A DNA stretch of 40,268 nucleotides, from assembly GCA_012965515.1 (NCBI GenBank), contig DTSE01000058.1, positions 1 through 40,268 on the forward strand, written 5' to 3'. The position numbers and the translations under genes were made by a program. The notes under the pieces were generated by a model. It made no database searches. It was not told the DNA's origin and was given only the letters and a program-made list of their open reading frames with translations. Shown here one piece after another: positions 24,838 to 33,160 of this stretch (positions are counted from its first letter, which is position 1; every line of letters begins with the position of its first letter). Origin of the DNA: Candidatus Melainabacteria bacterium. GTDB lineage: Bacteria; Cyanobacteriota; Vampirovibrionia; Obscuribacterales; Obscuribacteraceae.

Positions 24838-25224
24838 TCAAACAACCGGAGTAATGCTTGACTGAGACCATTTAATCAAAAGCTCCGAAAGATCCTTGAT
24901 TTGGTATGGCTTACTAAGATAATCATCCATACCTGATTGCAGGCACATTGTACGGTCTTCGCTCATCGCATATCCAGTGACCGCGATAATGGGCTGGCGG
25001 CAACCGACTTCTTCTTGCCACGCACGGACCTGACGCGTGCACTCGAAACCATCCACTCCTTTGAGGTTCAGGTCCATTAGTATGACATCGAACTGAGATG
25101 ACTTGAGCAAACTCAAAGCCGTCGAGCAGTCAACGGCCGTGACTATCTCGATATCCATTTTCTTTGCAATTGCGCCAAACAGGATGGGCGCGACAGCATC
25201 ATCGTCAACGGCTAGTACTCTCAT
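24838..25224 (-). CDS. Single-domain response regulator (receiver only)
   Basis: A 128-residue CheY-like protein with all key residues: acidic pocket DDD at 7-9, phospho-acceptor Asp51 in ILMDLNLKGVDG, Thr83 in AVTGYA and Lys105 in YLSKPY. There is no output domain, so it would act by protein-protein contact or in a phosphorelay. The LMDLN and M(D/E)DY-LSKP style is typical of receivers that pair with hybrid kinases. No kinase gene is nearby. ATG 25224 has AGG five bases upstream, and a -10-like TATACT lies about 15 bases further upstream. Confidence 0.92.
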   Translation of the reverse strand: MRVLAVDDDAVAPILFGAIAKKMDIEIVTAVDCSTALSLLKSSQFDVILMDLNLKGVDGFECTRQVRAWQEEVGCRQPIIAVTGYAMSEDRTMCLQSGMDDYLSKPYQIKDLSELLIKWSQSSITPVV

Positions 25225-25408
25225 ACGGCCTACAGCAGTATATTTTCTTAGCCCACCCAGTTTACTTATCTATCTTGCCGCAACTTCCCCAAAAAATCAC
25301 GTTATTTCTTGCCGTTAATATCCATTTGGATACTATTCATGCGAATTGGCAGATTTGAAGGATTCAGACAGAGCATCCCCAGCTCCCACTGTATTCTCTG
25401 CTCCAGAT
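25225..25408. other. Intergenic, no gene seen
   Basis: Between the stop of the ABM-like gene and the start of the receiver gene, both on the reverse strand. Apart from the TATACT box near the receiver start I see nothing definite. Confidence 0.3.
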
Positions 25409-25723
25409 CTACTCCTGCTCAAGCGTATGAAACTTTCCGATAAGCAGTTCACCATCGGTAAGTGCTTCGCATCTCTTGTCGATTGACTCGTATGCGACTT
25501 TATTGTCCTTGCGAAAACGCTCGTAGTCGAACTCCGAAGACCAATAGTCGAGAGTGACATATCGCGACATTTGCCCGACGTCCTTAATCACTTTCGTGCC
25601 TTGGTATTTGTCGCTGGTTTTGAACAGCTCCGCCCAAATACCATGGTCACCATACTGTTCTTCGAAGTTTTCCTCTTGTCCCGGCTTTACTTGAAATTCC
25701 CAGACAATTACATAACTCGGCAT
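25409..25723 (-). CDS. Dimeric alpha-beta barrel (ABM-like) protein
   Basis: A 104-residue protein starting MPSYVIVWEFQVKPGQEE. The first strand, followed by the helix with FEEQYG and the later strand pair YVTLDYWSS, resembles the antibiotic biosynthesis monooxygenase/dimeric alpha-beta barrel fold. Such small proteins act as monooxygenases or ligand binders; function here is unknown. ATG 25723 is preferred to TTG 25741. It lies 57 bp downstream of the alcohol dehydrogenase gene on the same strand, with a hairpin in between, so it may be the second gene of that unit. Confidence 0.7.
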   Translation of the reverse strand: MPSYVIVWEFQVKPGQEENFEEQYGDHGIWAELFKTSDKYQGTKVIKDVGQMSRYVTLDYWSSEFDYERFRKDNKVAYESIDKRCEALTDGELLIGKFHTLEQE

Positions 25724-25752
25724 TGTTTCCACTTTCTCCAAACTCGGCCAAC

Positions 25753-25778
25753 TGCTGCGCGGTATCAGTTGCGCAGCA
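25753..25778 (-). terminator. Intercistronic hairpin after the alcohol dehydrogenase gene
   Basis: TGCTGCGC (25753-25760) and GCGCAGCA (25771-25778) form a perfect 8-bp stem two bases past the dehydrogenase stop. No U tract follows in either direction. It may protect the mRNA end or only partly terminate transcription before the ABM-like gene. Confidence 0.35.
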
Positions 25779-25780
25779 AA

Positions 25781-26812
25781 CTAATACTCAATAACAGCGC
25801 GAAAACGAGCCTTTCCACTCATCATCAGCTCATACGCTTTCTCAACGTCTTTGAACGAGAAACGCTCAAGCATCGGCCGAATTCCAGTCAAAGCGCAGAA
25901 GTTCATGCACTCCTCAGAATCCTTTGCTGTTCCGCTCGGCCAACCCATAATCGATTTGCGTGCGCCCAGCAATTGAATAGGAGTAACGTTTAATGGCTCA
26001 ACGCCTGCGCCAACAATAACAAGTTTCCCATTGGTTGCAAGTCCTTCAACTGTTGGAGACATTGCTTTGGTACTAGTTACGGTGGCAAGAACAACTTTCG
26101 CACCGCCAAGCTTTTTCAGCTCCGCAGCTACATCTTGACTCTCGGAATCAATATACACGTGTGCACCAAGTTCGAGCGAAAGCTTTTTCTTGTCCTGTCC
26201 ACGAGCTATCGCCACCGTGTGAAATCCCATTTTGTTGGCGAACTGAACGCCCAGGTGCCCGAGACCACCGACACCCAAAATCGCAACAACATCGCCAGCT
26301 TGGGCACCAGCATGACGCAAAGCATTAAACGTCGTGACGCCCGCACACATCAGAGGCGCGGCCTCCACCGAGGAAAGTTTTTCAGGTACAACAGCGCAAA
26401 CCGATTCGGAAAAGGTCGCGTATTCAGCGTAACCGCCATGCACCGAAATACCAGGAATCTGCAGCTTCTCGCAGGATACAAAGTCACCACTTCGGCAGCT
26501 TGAGCAAACCTGACAATGCCCGCCATGCCAGCCGACACCAACTCTATCGCCCTTCTTCAGACGCTCAACAGCCGGCCCCGTCGCTTCGACAATGCCTACA
26601 ATCTCGTGCCCCGGAGTCATCGGATAAACTATGCCAGGCCAATGTCCGAGCACAGTAAAACTATCACTGTGGCAAATGCCGCAGGCCTGGAGTTTGATCA
26701 AAACTTCATTGCCCGTCGGGCTTTTGCGCTCGACAGCACCGATTTTGAAACCTTTATTGGGCTCGGGAATTTGGGCTGCCTGCATGAGGCTCTTAGATGT
26801 TTCCACTGTCAC
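25781..26812 (-). CDS. Zinc-dependent alcohol dehydrogenase
   Basis: A 343-residue medium-chain dehydrogenase. Catalytic zinc ligands lie in CGICHSD and PGHEIVG; the structural-zinc loop is CQVCSSCRSGDFVSC; and the NAD(P)-binding turn is LGVGGLGHLGVQFA. The fold and length match AdhA/AdhP-type bacterial enzymes oxidising primary alcohols or reducing aldehydes. The frame is open to 26950, but the extra 46 residues are not family-like. GTG 26812 has AAAGGAG nine bases upstream and gives the normal N-terminus. Probably first gene of a unit with the ABM-like gene. Confidence 0.93.
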   Translation of the reverse strand: MTVETSKSLMQAAQIPEPNKGFKIGAVERKSPTGNEVLIKLQACGICHSDSFTVLGHWPGIVYPMTPGHEIVGIVEATGPAVERLKKGDRVGVGWHGGHCQVCSSCRSGDFVSCEKLQIPGISVHGGYAEYATFSESVCAVVPEKLSSVEAAPLMCAGVTTFNALRHAGAQAGDVVAILGVGGLGHLGVQFANKMGFHTVAIARGQDKKKLSLELGAHVYIDSESQDVAAELKKLGGAKVVLATVTSTKAMSPTVEGLATNGKLVIVGAGVEPLNVTPIQLLGARKSIMGWPSGTAKDSEECMNFCALTGIRPMLERFSFKDVEKAYELMMSGKARFRAVIEY

Positions 26813-27028
26813 AGTGCGTCTCTCCTTTATTAATCCAGCGCTCCGCCAGAAATTACCGCGCTTCTCTAACGCCTCGGCGCCGGAATCGACAATTATACGA
26901 GCCTTGTAGGTAATGACCGTGGTTTTTAACCTGTATCCATCAGTTGACAAGCAATCGACGCAGCGCTTCAGTGGCGCTAGGCTTAGCGTTTAACGTGCGT
27001 AACAAATTCGAGCCACAAGTACAACAGG

Positions 27029-28105
27029 GTGAACAGCGTCTTGTCAAAGATGAGAATATCCCGCTTCGTACTAATATCTAGCCCTCGACAATATAAGAAA
27101 ATGAGCAAACGAATTTACTCAAAAAAGTCAGAAAAGTTGGCAGACGCCGCTCATTGTGCGTACCGGGCAGGCAAAGAAATTGATTTGCACAAGGCTCGTC
27201 TATTAGAAGATACGCTTCGGCAGAAACCGAACGATTATGTAACGAGGTGCGAGTTACTTGGTTACTATTCAAAGTCCACCGATAAAAACGCTGGTGAATA
27301 TTGGAGCAGGCATGCCGACTGGCTGATACTGAACTGCGCCGATGAAAAGCTCATGTGTTACGTCATGCGTATTCCCGAGAGTGTTTCGAAAGAGCAGTTT
27401 GAAGCACTCAAGGAGAATTTTCTCTGGAAGATCGATCGCAACTCAAAGAACTCAAACATTGCCGGACATGGAGCGATGTTCTGCAGAGAAAGAGATTTAG
27501 AGCTGGGGGAAAAGTTGTACAAGAAAGCAAAGAAACTTGCTCCACATGATGAACGATGGAGTCGTGCACTTTGCCATATTCATGCGAAAGAAGCTCACTC
27601 CAGTAAAGACAAGAAAGTAGCAGCGGTGGCTTTCAAACGAGGACTTAAATTTGTGCGGAAGTTTGAAAGTGTTCCGCATCACCCCCATCAAATAATCGAT
27701 GTTCTAACAACCCTCGTCACTCTTGCGTTGGAGCTTGATGATCTACGAATGGCGGCGAAACTTGTCAAAGAAATCAAACATTGCGATTTTGACGTAGTGA
27801 ATCCCTCGTACAAACATCACTTCGCTGGACTTTTGGCTATAAAAGAAGGTCGACTGAAACGCGCAAAAACTCAATTGTTGAAAGCAGCAAAATTAGGCGA
27901 GAGCCCTCATAATCGCTCGTTGGAACTCGCAAGGCAACTTCAAAATGCTGGAGAGCTTGAGTGCGTTTCCGAATACTTGAAGATTGCAATAAAGAACCTT
28001 TCACCAGAAATCGAGAACACCGAAATCAAGTTGGTGAAGAAATGGATTAAACAGCTCGAAGGCGGTAATACAGCTGATCTGTTCTTTCCTCCGAAAAGGA
28101 ACTGA
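27029..28105 (+). CDS. TPR-like helical repeat protein of unknown function
   Basis: A protein of up to 358 residues, basic (many Lys, Arg, His), almost wholly alpha-helical. TPR-like pairs are visible, such as ARLLEDTLRQKPNDYVTRCELLGYY, LGEKLYKKAKKLAPHDERWSRAL and LLAIKEGRLKRAKTQLLKAAKLG. There is no signal peptide. Three starts are possible: GTG 27029, ATG 27050 and ATG 27101 (MSKRIYSKKSEK); ribosome sites are weak at all of them and the last is the most family-like. Several short uncharacterised repeats of this kind are common scaffolds for protein contacts. It stands alone between divergent and convergent neighbours. Confidence 0.75.
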   Translation: MNSVLSKMRISRFVLISSPRQYKKMSKRIYSKKSEKLADAAHCAYRAGKEIDLHKARLLEDTLRQKPNDYVTRCELLGYYSKSTDKNAGEYWSRHADWLILNCADEKLMCYVMRIPESVSKEQFEALKENFLWKIDRNSKNSNIAGHGAMFCRERDLELGEKLYKKAKKLAPHDERWSRALCHIHAKEAHSSKDKKVAAVAFKRGLKFVRKFESVPHHPHQIIDVLTTLVTLALELDDLRMAAKLVKEIKHCDFDVVNPSYKHHFAGLLAIKEGRLKRAKTQLLKAAKLGESPHNRSLELARQLQNAGELECVSEYLKIAIKNLSPEIENTEIKLVKKWIKQLEGGNTADLFFPPKRN

Positions 28106-28124
28106 TTTCAAATGATATGACAAA

Positions 28125-28162
28125 GCGGCTGACCTCGATTCGTTCGAATCAAAATCAGCCGC
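28125..28162 (-). terminator. Hairpin between convergent genes, candidate terminator
   Basis: Outer stem GCGGCTGA (28125-28132) with TCAGCCGC (28155-28162), and inner stem GATTCG (28137-28142) with CGAATC (28145-28150), separated by an internal loop. It lies between the TPR-like gene and the secreted-protein gene. On the reverse strand it is followed by UUUG and more scattered U, so termination of the secreted-protein gene is the better reading. A second small hairpin is at 28175-28192. Confidence 0.45.
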
Positions 28163-28205
28163 AGTCCATACTTAGTCTGTAGTTACACAGACCAAGCAAT
28201 CGTCG

Positions 28206-28511
28206 TTAATACCACCAGTATCCGCGTTGCATCGCTTGTCGCGCCTGTTCTGCTCGGATAGCAGCCTCTGCACGCATTGCGTTGTCGTGTGCGTTATCCC
28301 ACGGACGTCCGGGTCGGAAGCCGCGGTTCCAATTCTGGCTCTTTCTCCACTGGTTGTATTGCCATTTCTGCTGCTGGCGCATTTGCTTATTGTAGTTACG
28401 CCAAGATCTTTGCTGATGCTTTCGCCAACCATCATGGTCGCGCGCTTCAGCAGCTTGTCCAGCCATCGCGATTACCATGACAGCAGCGAGAAATATCGAA
28501 GTTATTCTCAT
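28206..28511 (-). CDS. Small secreted protein rich in Trp, Gln and Arg
   Basis: A 101-residue protein with a clear Sec signal peptide (MRITSIFLAAVMVIAMAGQA, cleavage expected near AEA at about 20-23). The mature part is strongly basic and Trp/Gln/Arg/Asn-rich (WRKHQQRSWRNYNKQMRQQQ and similar), ending RGYWWY. The composition suggests nucleic-acid, polysaccharide or membrane-surface contact. No domain is recognised. ATG 28511 has GAGGAA seven bases upstream, whereas a longer open frame to 28583 lacks support. Confidence 0.8.
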   Translation of the reverse strand: MRITSIFLAAVMVIAMAGQAAEARDHDGWRKHQQRSWRNYNKQMRQQQKWQYNQWRKSQNWNRGFRPGRPWDNAHDNAMRAEAAIRAEQARQAMQRGYWWY

Positions 28512-28683
28512 CGTTATATTCCTCAAGTTCCGTCTGTCTGGATTAATAGACAACGGCAAGCCGCATCCGTTCCATGTTCCCAAGGATCGTGCTAATTATT
28601 GTTGCAGAAAGATGCCCACTGCAGGCTTGTTTTACAGCGCCAATCAGGCAAACGCCGCGCCAAAACCACTACCGCGTGACACA

Positions 28684-30267
28684 TCACTTCGACTTCATTA
28701 TGAAATGAATTCGTTTCTCGATCTTCTCTGCTTCTTGATCACGCTTCAGAATACGTAGAAGCCCGGCATACTGCTCAAGTAGCGGTAGTAAGTCTTTGGA
28801 AAGTGAACCCACGATCGCCTCGCGCATTTCGATGGCTCTCACATAGATTTTTTCAGCCTCATCTAAGCGACCCTGCGACTTGTAGCTCAGAGCAAGCCGA
28901 TTGAGGGAGTTTGGCAGGCGGTCATCACTGCGGCCAAACTGTTCTGCAATCTCTACAGCCTGCTGAAAATGACGCTCAGCCTCATAAAAATTGCCGTTCG
29001 ACATCGATTGCTGACCACTGACGTTATGCAGATTCCACCGCTCGGCAAGGCGCTCATCTACGGGCGCAGGCTCCGGCTGCGGAGCACCGCCTTGCACCAG
29101 CCCCGATTGCGCCAAACCAGGGGAATTCATGGGACTAGTCGGGCGTCGCAACGTCTGGCTTAAACCGGATGCTTGCGCTTGCCCACTGGCAAACTTATCT
29201 TGCATTGCTGTACGAGTCGCGTCTTGAAACTCTGTCCGCACAATCTGCGGGATGTTTGAACCTGTCTGACCTTGCATGGCAGCGGCAGTATGCTCGGTGG
29301 TCTTTCCGCTCTTCTTCCATCTATTTGCCGCATCGACAGTGCTTGTGGGCCTCTGAATTGTCTGCACTTGCAAGCCAACATTGCCAATTTCCTCTAAATG
29401 CATACCCAACTCAGCAGCAGTCTGGTAGCGGTCATCCGGACGCTTCAGAATGCATTTGTGAATCATGCTTGCAATCAATAGCTCTTGCTCATTTTTACAC
29501 AGACTTGCTAATGGTGCCGGTGGATCATTGATATGCATGTGAATAGTTTGCATAGCATTGCCACCGCGGAAAGGCGGATATCCAGCAAAACATTCGTGCA
29601 TCACACAACCAAGTGAATAGATATCGGCACGCACATCAACATGACTGCCCTTGCATTGCTCAGGGCTCATATAAAGCGGACTTCCGACGGCTTCACCGGT
29701 TGATGTGAGCTGCTGCATAGTCACTCCAGTATCAGCAAGCACTTTTGCAATTCCGAAGTCGATTAGCTTCACGTACCGATCGCCTTCGATAAATTGCAAC
29801 ATGATATTGCTGCTTTTGATGTCGCGGTGAATGACATTTTTCTTGTGGATATAGTTGAGCGCTTTGAGTGCCTGGATAAAAACGAATATGAAATCAGCAC
29901 TCGGGCATTTACCGCACCGTTTGACGAGTTCCGAAAGGCTGAACCCTTCAACGTATTCCATGACGAAATACGGCTCTCCATCGAGCGTATAACCAAAATC
30001 GAAAACGGCAACTAAGTTCGGGTGAGCAAGTTGTCCGCCCGCTCTAGCCTCTGATTCAAAACGCGATAAGCTCGTGCGGTCCTTCACCAGCTCCATATTC
30101 AAAACCTTAATCGCAACGGGCTTATTCAGCTGCACATGCGTAGCTTTGAGAACTGTTCCCATGCCACCGCTGCCTAATTCGCCCAAAACCGTATATCGAT
30201 CCGGAGGAATTCTCGGAAAGCGCGGCTGACCGTTTTTACCGCTGCTCGGTGGACCTTGGCTGTGCAT
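28684..30267 (-). CDS. Ser/Thr protein kinase with C-terminal TPR repeats
   Basis: A 527-residue Hanks-type kinase. In order: Gly-rich loop LGSGGMGTVL (31-40), ATP-binding Lys54 in VAIKVL, catalytic VIHRDIKSSN with Asp149, DFG at 170-172, and SPEQ at 201-204. A Gln/Ser/Pro-rich linker (about 300-420) leads to about three TPRs at the C-terminus (for example NFYEAERHFQQAVEIAEQFG and RLDEAEKIYVRAIEMRE). No membrane helix is present, so it is soluble. The frame extends to GTG 30387, which overlaps the stop of the upstream gene as GTGA and could be a coupled start; its 40 extra residues are Arg-rich and unlike the family, so ATG 30267 is preferred. It is the last gene of a probable four-gene operon with membrane partners. 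Confidence 0.93.
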   Translation of the reverse strand: MHSQGPPSSGKNGQPRFPRIPPDRYTVLGELGSGGMGTVLKATHVQLNKPVAIKVLNMELVKDRTSLSRFESEARAGGQLAHPNLVAVFDFGYTLDGEPYFVMEYVEGFSLSELVKRCGKCPSADFIFVFIQALKALNYIHKKNVIHRDIKSSNIMLQFIEGDRYVKLIDFGIAKVLADTGVTMQQLTSTGEAVGSPLYMSPEQCKGSHVDVRADIYSLGCVMHECFAGYPPFRGGNAMQTIHMHINDPPAPLASLCKNEQELLIASMIHKCILKRPDDRYQTAAELGMHLEEIGNVGLQVQTIQRPTSTVDAANRWKKSGKTTEHTAAAMQGQTGSNIPQIVRTEFQDATRTAMQDKFASGQAQASGLSQTLRRPTSPMNSPGLAQSGLVQGGAPQPEPAPVDERLAERWNLHNVSGQQSMSNGNFYEAERHFQQAVEIAEQFGRSDDRLPNSLNRLALSYKSQGRLDEAEKIYVRAIEMREAIVGSLSKDLLPLLEQYAGLLRILKRDQEAEKIEKRIHFIMKSK

Positions 30268-30383
30268 GAAAGGTTGGGGGTTAATTAGCAAGAGACCGCG
30301 ATATTCACATGCCCTCAGCCCGCGCCACTTAAACAAGAAAAGCAGTCTGCGGTCTCGGCGCAATGTGCACAATCGGCTACCTG

Positions 30384-30935
30384 TCACAAGGGCGCGTTAA
30401 AGGTTGAGCGCAAAAACATTTCGACCATATACATGAATCTCGCCCAGTAGTGCGAGGTGATTAGCGGAAGTGCAAAGATAATTATGAGAATGATTTTTTG
30501 GCTGCGCTTGTCCACTTGAGCGTAGAGGCAGGCGCCAATCAAGTTCCAAATCAGTGCACCTAGCATGTATGTGCGAACCTGAGAAAAGGAAAGCCAAAAC
30601 ACGGTCGTGCCGGTGAGTAGAAACGGCAGTCCAAAGAGCAAGACTGAAATGACAACAAAAGGTAGCGCTCGCATAAACGTAGTCTTTAACGCAGCCGACG
30701 GAGCTAGCGCTTTCGGTACAGACTCGCGTGCATCCTCTGAAACAGGCATCTCTTCAGCCTCGAGACCGAATGTTTCGGCTCGTACTGCGGTCGGTTGATC
30801 AATAACCTCGGTCGGCTGAGTCCCATTTGTGGAGGGCGGTTCCGAAACAACTGCAGGCGCGTCATCCTCGACGACTTCTGCACTTACTTCAACAATTTTG
30901 TCCGGTTTCTTCTCTTTCTGTTTTTCTCGCGCCAT
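30384..30935 (-). CDS. Membrane protein, paralogous family A (upstream of kinase)
   Basis: A 183-residue protein with a Glu/Pro/Val-rich cytoplasmic N-terminal tail of about 85 residues and two or three membrane helices. The C-terminal half carries QVRTYMLGALIWNLIGACLY and AQVDKRSQKIILIIIF, a pattern shared with the product of 31421-32050 (IRTLFLCMLIWNLVGAPLFA). No known domain. It follows the 30949-31242 gene by 13 bp and its stop touches a GTG of the kinase frame, so it is in the same operon. It may be a membrane anchor or substrate of the kinase. Confidence 0.7.
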   Translation of the reverse strand: MAREKQKEKKPDKIVEVSAEVVEDDAPAVVSEPPSTNGTQPTEVIDQPTAVRAETFGLEAEEMPVSEDARESVPKALAPSAALKTTFMRALPFVVISVLLFGLPFLLTGTTVFWLSFSQVRTYMLGALIWNLIGACLYAQVDKRSQKIILIIIFALPLITSHYWARFMYMVEMFLRSTFNAPL

Positions 30936-30948
30936 ACGAGTGTTTTCC

Positions 30949-31242
30949 TCAATAGAAGTGAACGGGCAGACCGAGTGATTCGAGATACATCGTAGTGTGG
31001 AACGACGGCAGCAATAAACCGGGAGAAAGCAGGTACGGAATGTAGCCTATCAACAAGGTTATAACCGTGAATCGTGCCATCAGCCAGAGTTTGTCCCCTA
31101 GCACCGCCTGCGGTGCCAACGTCGGTGTCGCTGCTGCAACTGGCGATGCCGAATTGATTTCACGCGGAGTGTGTTTATCGTTTGGCAACGGCAGGTCAGA
31201 TGACTTCTCTTTTGCTTTTTGCCTTTCTTTGTCTTGCGCCAT
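30949..31242 (-). CDS. Small membrane protein in the kinase operon
   Basis: A 97-residue protein with a charged N-terminus (MAQDKERQKAKEKSSDLPLP), a Pro/Ala linker and one or two membrane helices (LWLMARFTVITLLIGYIPYL and following). It ends abruptly at SLGLPVHFY, without the IWNL motif of its neighbours, so it could be a shortened member of the same group. ATG 31242 has GGAA seven bases upstream; a longer open frame to 31410 crosses a REP element and is unlikely. The next gene starts 13 bp downstream. Confidence 0.6.
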   Translation of the reverse strand: MAQDKERQKAKEKSSDLPLPNDKHTPREINSASPVAAATPTLAPQAVLGDKLWLMARFTVITLLIGYIPYLLSPGLLLPSFHTTMYLESLGLPVHFY

Positions 31243-31374
31243 TGAAAGTTCCGAAATAAGCCTCTGCTCCACTATACCCTTCAGCACAGCAGCTGTGTAA
31301 TCTGTATGATCGCAGCAAATCGTGTCGCTACCTCTCAACCTGGCTTGCCACTGGCATCTATCGTAAGGGCAACA

Positions 31375-31424
31375 CCATGCGTCGACCGCATACCGCAACA
31401 GTCGACGCATGGCATCGCCACTAC
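31375..31424 (-). repeat. REP-like element forming a 12-bp hairpin
   Basis: CCATGCGTCGAC (31375-31386) and its reverse complement (31401-31412) form a perfect stem with a 14-base loop. Read on the reverse strand, 31424-31401 (GTAGTGGCGATGCCATGCGTCGAC) matches the REP consensus found at 19068 and 36824 in about 20 of 24 positions. It starts at the stop codon of the 31421-32050 gene, so it may stabilise or separate the mRNA at this point. Confidence 0.6.
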
Positions 31425-32050
31425 ATCAGTAAAGGCCCCCAAACAGTAACGGTTGCGGCCGGGACACCAAACACTAGCGATATGATCAGGCGCGCTTTGC
31501 CGTTCTTAGCCTGTGCAAATAGTGGCGCGCCGACAAGATTCCAAATCAACATGCAAAGAAACAACGTTCGAATCTCCGGGCTCTCCATACAATGTTCAAG
31601 AAGCTCGCGATTCATCGCAAACGGGATCAACGCGAAGCAGAAAGACAGTACGCTGAACTTCACGGCTTCAATCAGTTGGAAAAACTCGACGACATGGAGC
31701 TGTTGAATAAAAGTTTCCCGCTCGCTTGGGGAGCCTAGATAGAACCTGTTCAAAGCTTTCGGCAACTTCGCTCCTGCCCACCACGCTGCACCGATGAGGA
31801 TAGGAACGACTAAAACGCGGAACAGGGGCGGCAAGAACCAGTAGAAGAAGCTGGAAAGAACGCAGGCGAAACCAACACAAATGGTAATTGAAAAACGCTC
31901 CACATAACGGTCTTGCTCAGCAGTTGAAAGTTGATCAAAATTTCTGGTCACATGATAGTAGTCGCCAATCAGCCGAGAGCAAAAGCCTTCCCACCGCTCT
32001 CTCAGCGATTTCCTTCGTTTCAATCTTTTGTCATCGTCGTCCGGTTTCAC
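31421..32050 (-). CDS. Membrane protein, paralogous family A (first gene of kinase operon)
   Basis: A 209-residue protein with a very charged N-terminus (DDDDKRLKRRKSLRERW), a short helix with QLSTAEQDRYVERF, and about four membrane helices. The C-terminal part holds IRTLFLCMLIWNLVGAPLFA then QAKNGKARLIISLVFG, clearly related to the protein from 30384-30935. The start is GTG 32050 with a modest GAGTGG upstream. The gap to the next gene (178 bp) contains a REP-like hairpin but no promoter that I can recognise. Function unknown. Confidence 0.65.
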   Translation of the reverse strand: MKPDDDDKRLKRRKSLRERWEGFCSRLIGDYYHVTRNFDQLSTAEQDRYVERFSITICVGFACVLSSFFYWFLPPLFRVLVVPILIGAAWWAGAKLPKALNRFYLGSPSERETFIQQLHVVEFFQLIEAVKFSVLSFCFALIPFAMNRELLEHCMESPEIRTLFLCMLIWNLVGAPLFAQAKNGKARLIISLVFGVPAATVTVWGPLLM

Positions 32051-32093
32051 AAACCACTCACATCAGACTGTTCTTCCAATATACAGCGAAGTA

Positions 32094-32122
32094 AAACGAG
32101 CCCGGAAAATCCGAGCCCGTTT
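32094..32122 (-). terminator. Intrinsic terminator for the OsmC gene
   Basis: On the reverse strand a 12-bp stem with loop AUUUU forms from 32122-32111 and 32105-32094, ending in UUUU. Two of its pairs are G-U and would be A-C mismatches on the forward strand. This strand bias shows selection for RNA made leftwards from the OsmC gene. Confidence 0.8.
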
Positions 32123-32158
32123 GAGTTTTCGATTGCTTTTGGACTTTCGAACTGAAAA

Positions 32159-32596
32159 CTACGCTTTGACAGCGGTTTCCAATTTGGCATCCATGGTGAT
32201 CTTCGCGTTGAAGAGCTTCGAGATCGGGCAGCCGGTCTTAGCATTTTCGGTTGCGGTCTTGAATTGATCTTCAGTTGCATTCGGAATAGCGGCAACGACT
32301 TCGAGGTGAATTTCGGTCACGGTGAAGCCAGTTTCCAGCTTTTCGAGCTTAACGGTTGCGGTGGTGTTGATCTTGTCAGCGGTCAAACCGAGTTCGCCGA
32401 GCTGAGCAGACAATGCCATCGAGAAGCAGCCGGAGTGTGCAGCGGCGATCAACTCTTCTGGGTTGGTGCCTTTGCCTTCTTCAAATCTGGTGCTGAAGCT
32501 GTATTGAGTTTTTTCCAAAACGCCCGATTCGGTCGTAATGGTGCCTTTACCGTCTTTGAGACCTTTTTGCCATTCAGCAGATGCTTTGCGTTTCAT
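32159..32596 (-). CDS. OsmC-family peroxide-resistance protein
   Basis: A 145-residue protein of the OsmC/Ohr family, thiol peroxidases that reduce organic hydroperoxides in the cytoplasm. The two catalytic cysteines are present: Cys57 in AAHSGCFSMALS and Cys123 in TGCPISKLFNA. The N-terminal MKRKASAEWQKGLKDGKG, with FSTRFEEGKGTNPEELIAAA, is the classical OsmC rather than the Ohr subtype. ATG 32596 has AGGAG six bases upstream, and a terminator follows at 32094-32122, so it is a single-gene unit. Confidence 0.96.
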   Translation of the reverse strand: MKRKASAEWQKGLKDGKGTITTESGVLEKTQYSFSTRFEEGKGTNPEELIAAAHSGCFSMALSAQLGELGLTADKINTTATVKLEKLETGFTVTEIHLEVVAAIPNATEDQFKTATENAKTGCPISKLFNAKITMDAKLETAVKA

Positions 32597-32830
32597 TTGA
32601 TTCTCCTATTGAATCTCGCCTGCGCTCAATCTACCAGCGCATTAGCGGCTTTGGGAGAACCTTCCACTTTTCTGATCATTTGTGCAAAGTAATGTTGACC
32701 GACTAACGCGGTATGCGCAGCAGGATAAAGCGAAGAAATGCATGCAAACAAGTTGCAAGCAAAAACGATTTTTCAAGAGATTACGTCTGCGACGCAATCC
32801 CCGATGTCAATCCCAGGGGCAGGCCAGAGC

Positions 32831-33061
32831 TTACTTGCCGTCTTTAGCCAACATCTTGTCGACAAGCACGTATGCGCCTTCGACTATCGTTTGAAAACCG
32901 TCTCTCGTGTAAATTTCATCAACCTTACTCGTCTCATTCCTCACCTTGGCTTCGCCAAGCCAGACGACCTTGTCATTGACTACTTTCTGAACAATCATCG
33001 CAGCCATCAAGTCGCGTTTGTCCTTCTGATCCACTTTGAAAACTCCGGTTAGGTAAAACAC
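32831..33061 (-). CDS. Small protein of unknown function
   Basis: A 76-residue protein with beta-strand-like character (VVNDKVVWLGEAKVRNETSK, then GFQTIVEGAYVLVDKML). No signal peptide or membrane helix and no recognised domain. The GTG start at 33061 has AGG nine bases upstream. It is intact and compositionally similar to its neighbours, so I call it real. Confidence 0.6.
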   Translation of the reverse strand: MFYLTGVFKVDQKDKRDLMAAMIVQKVVNDKVVWLGEAKVRNETSKVDEIYTRDGFQTIVEGAYVLVDKMLAKDGK

Positions 33062-33160
33062 TATGGAATACCTGCCTGAATTTTTGAAGTTTCAAACCAT
33101 ATTTCGTTCTTTGGGACGGGCGCCTGCTTCGCGGCAACATCAACGAAAGAAAATTTCAGT

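Noticed and set aside
28125-28162. tRNA-like GTTCGAATC with flanking 8-bp stem
   Set aside because: Only 38 bases long with no D-arm, anticodon arm or CCA; it is a simple nested hairpin.
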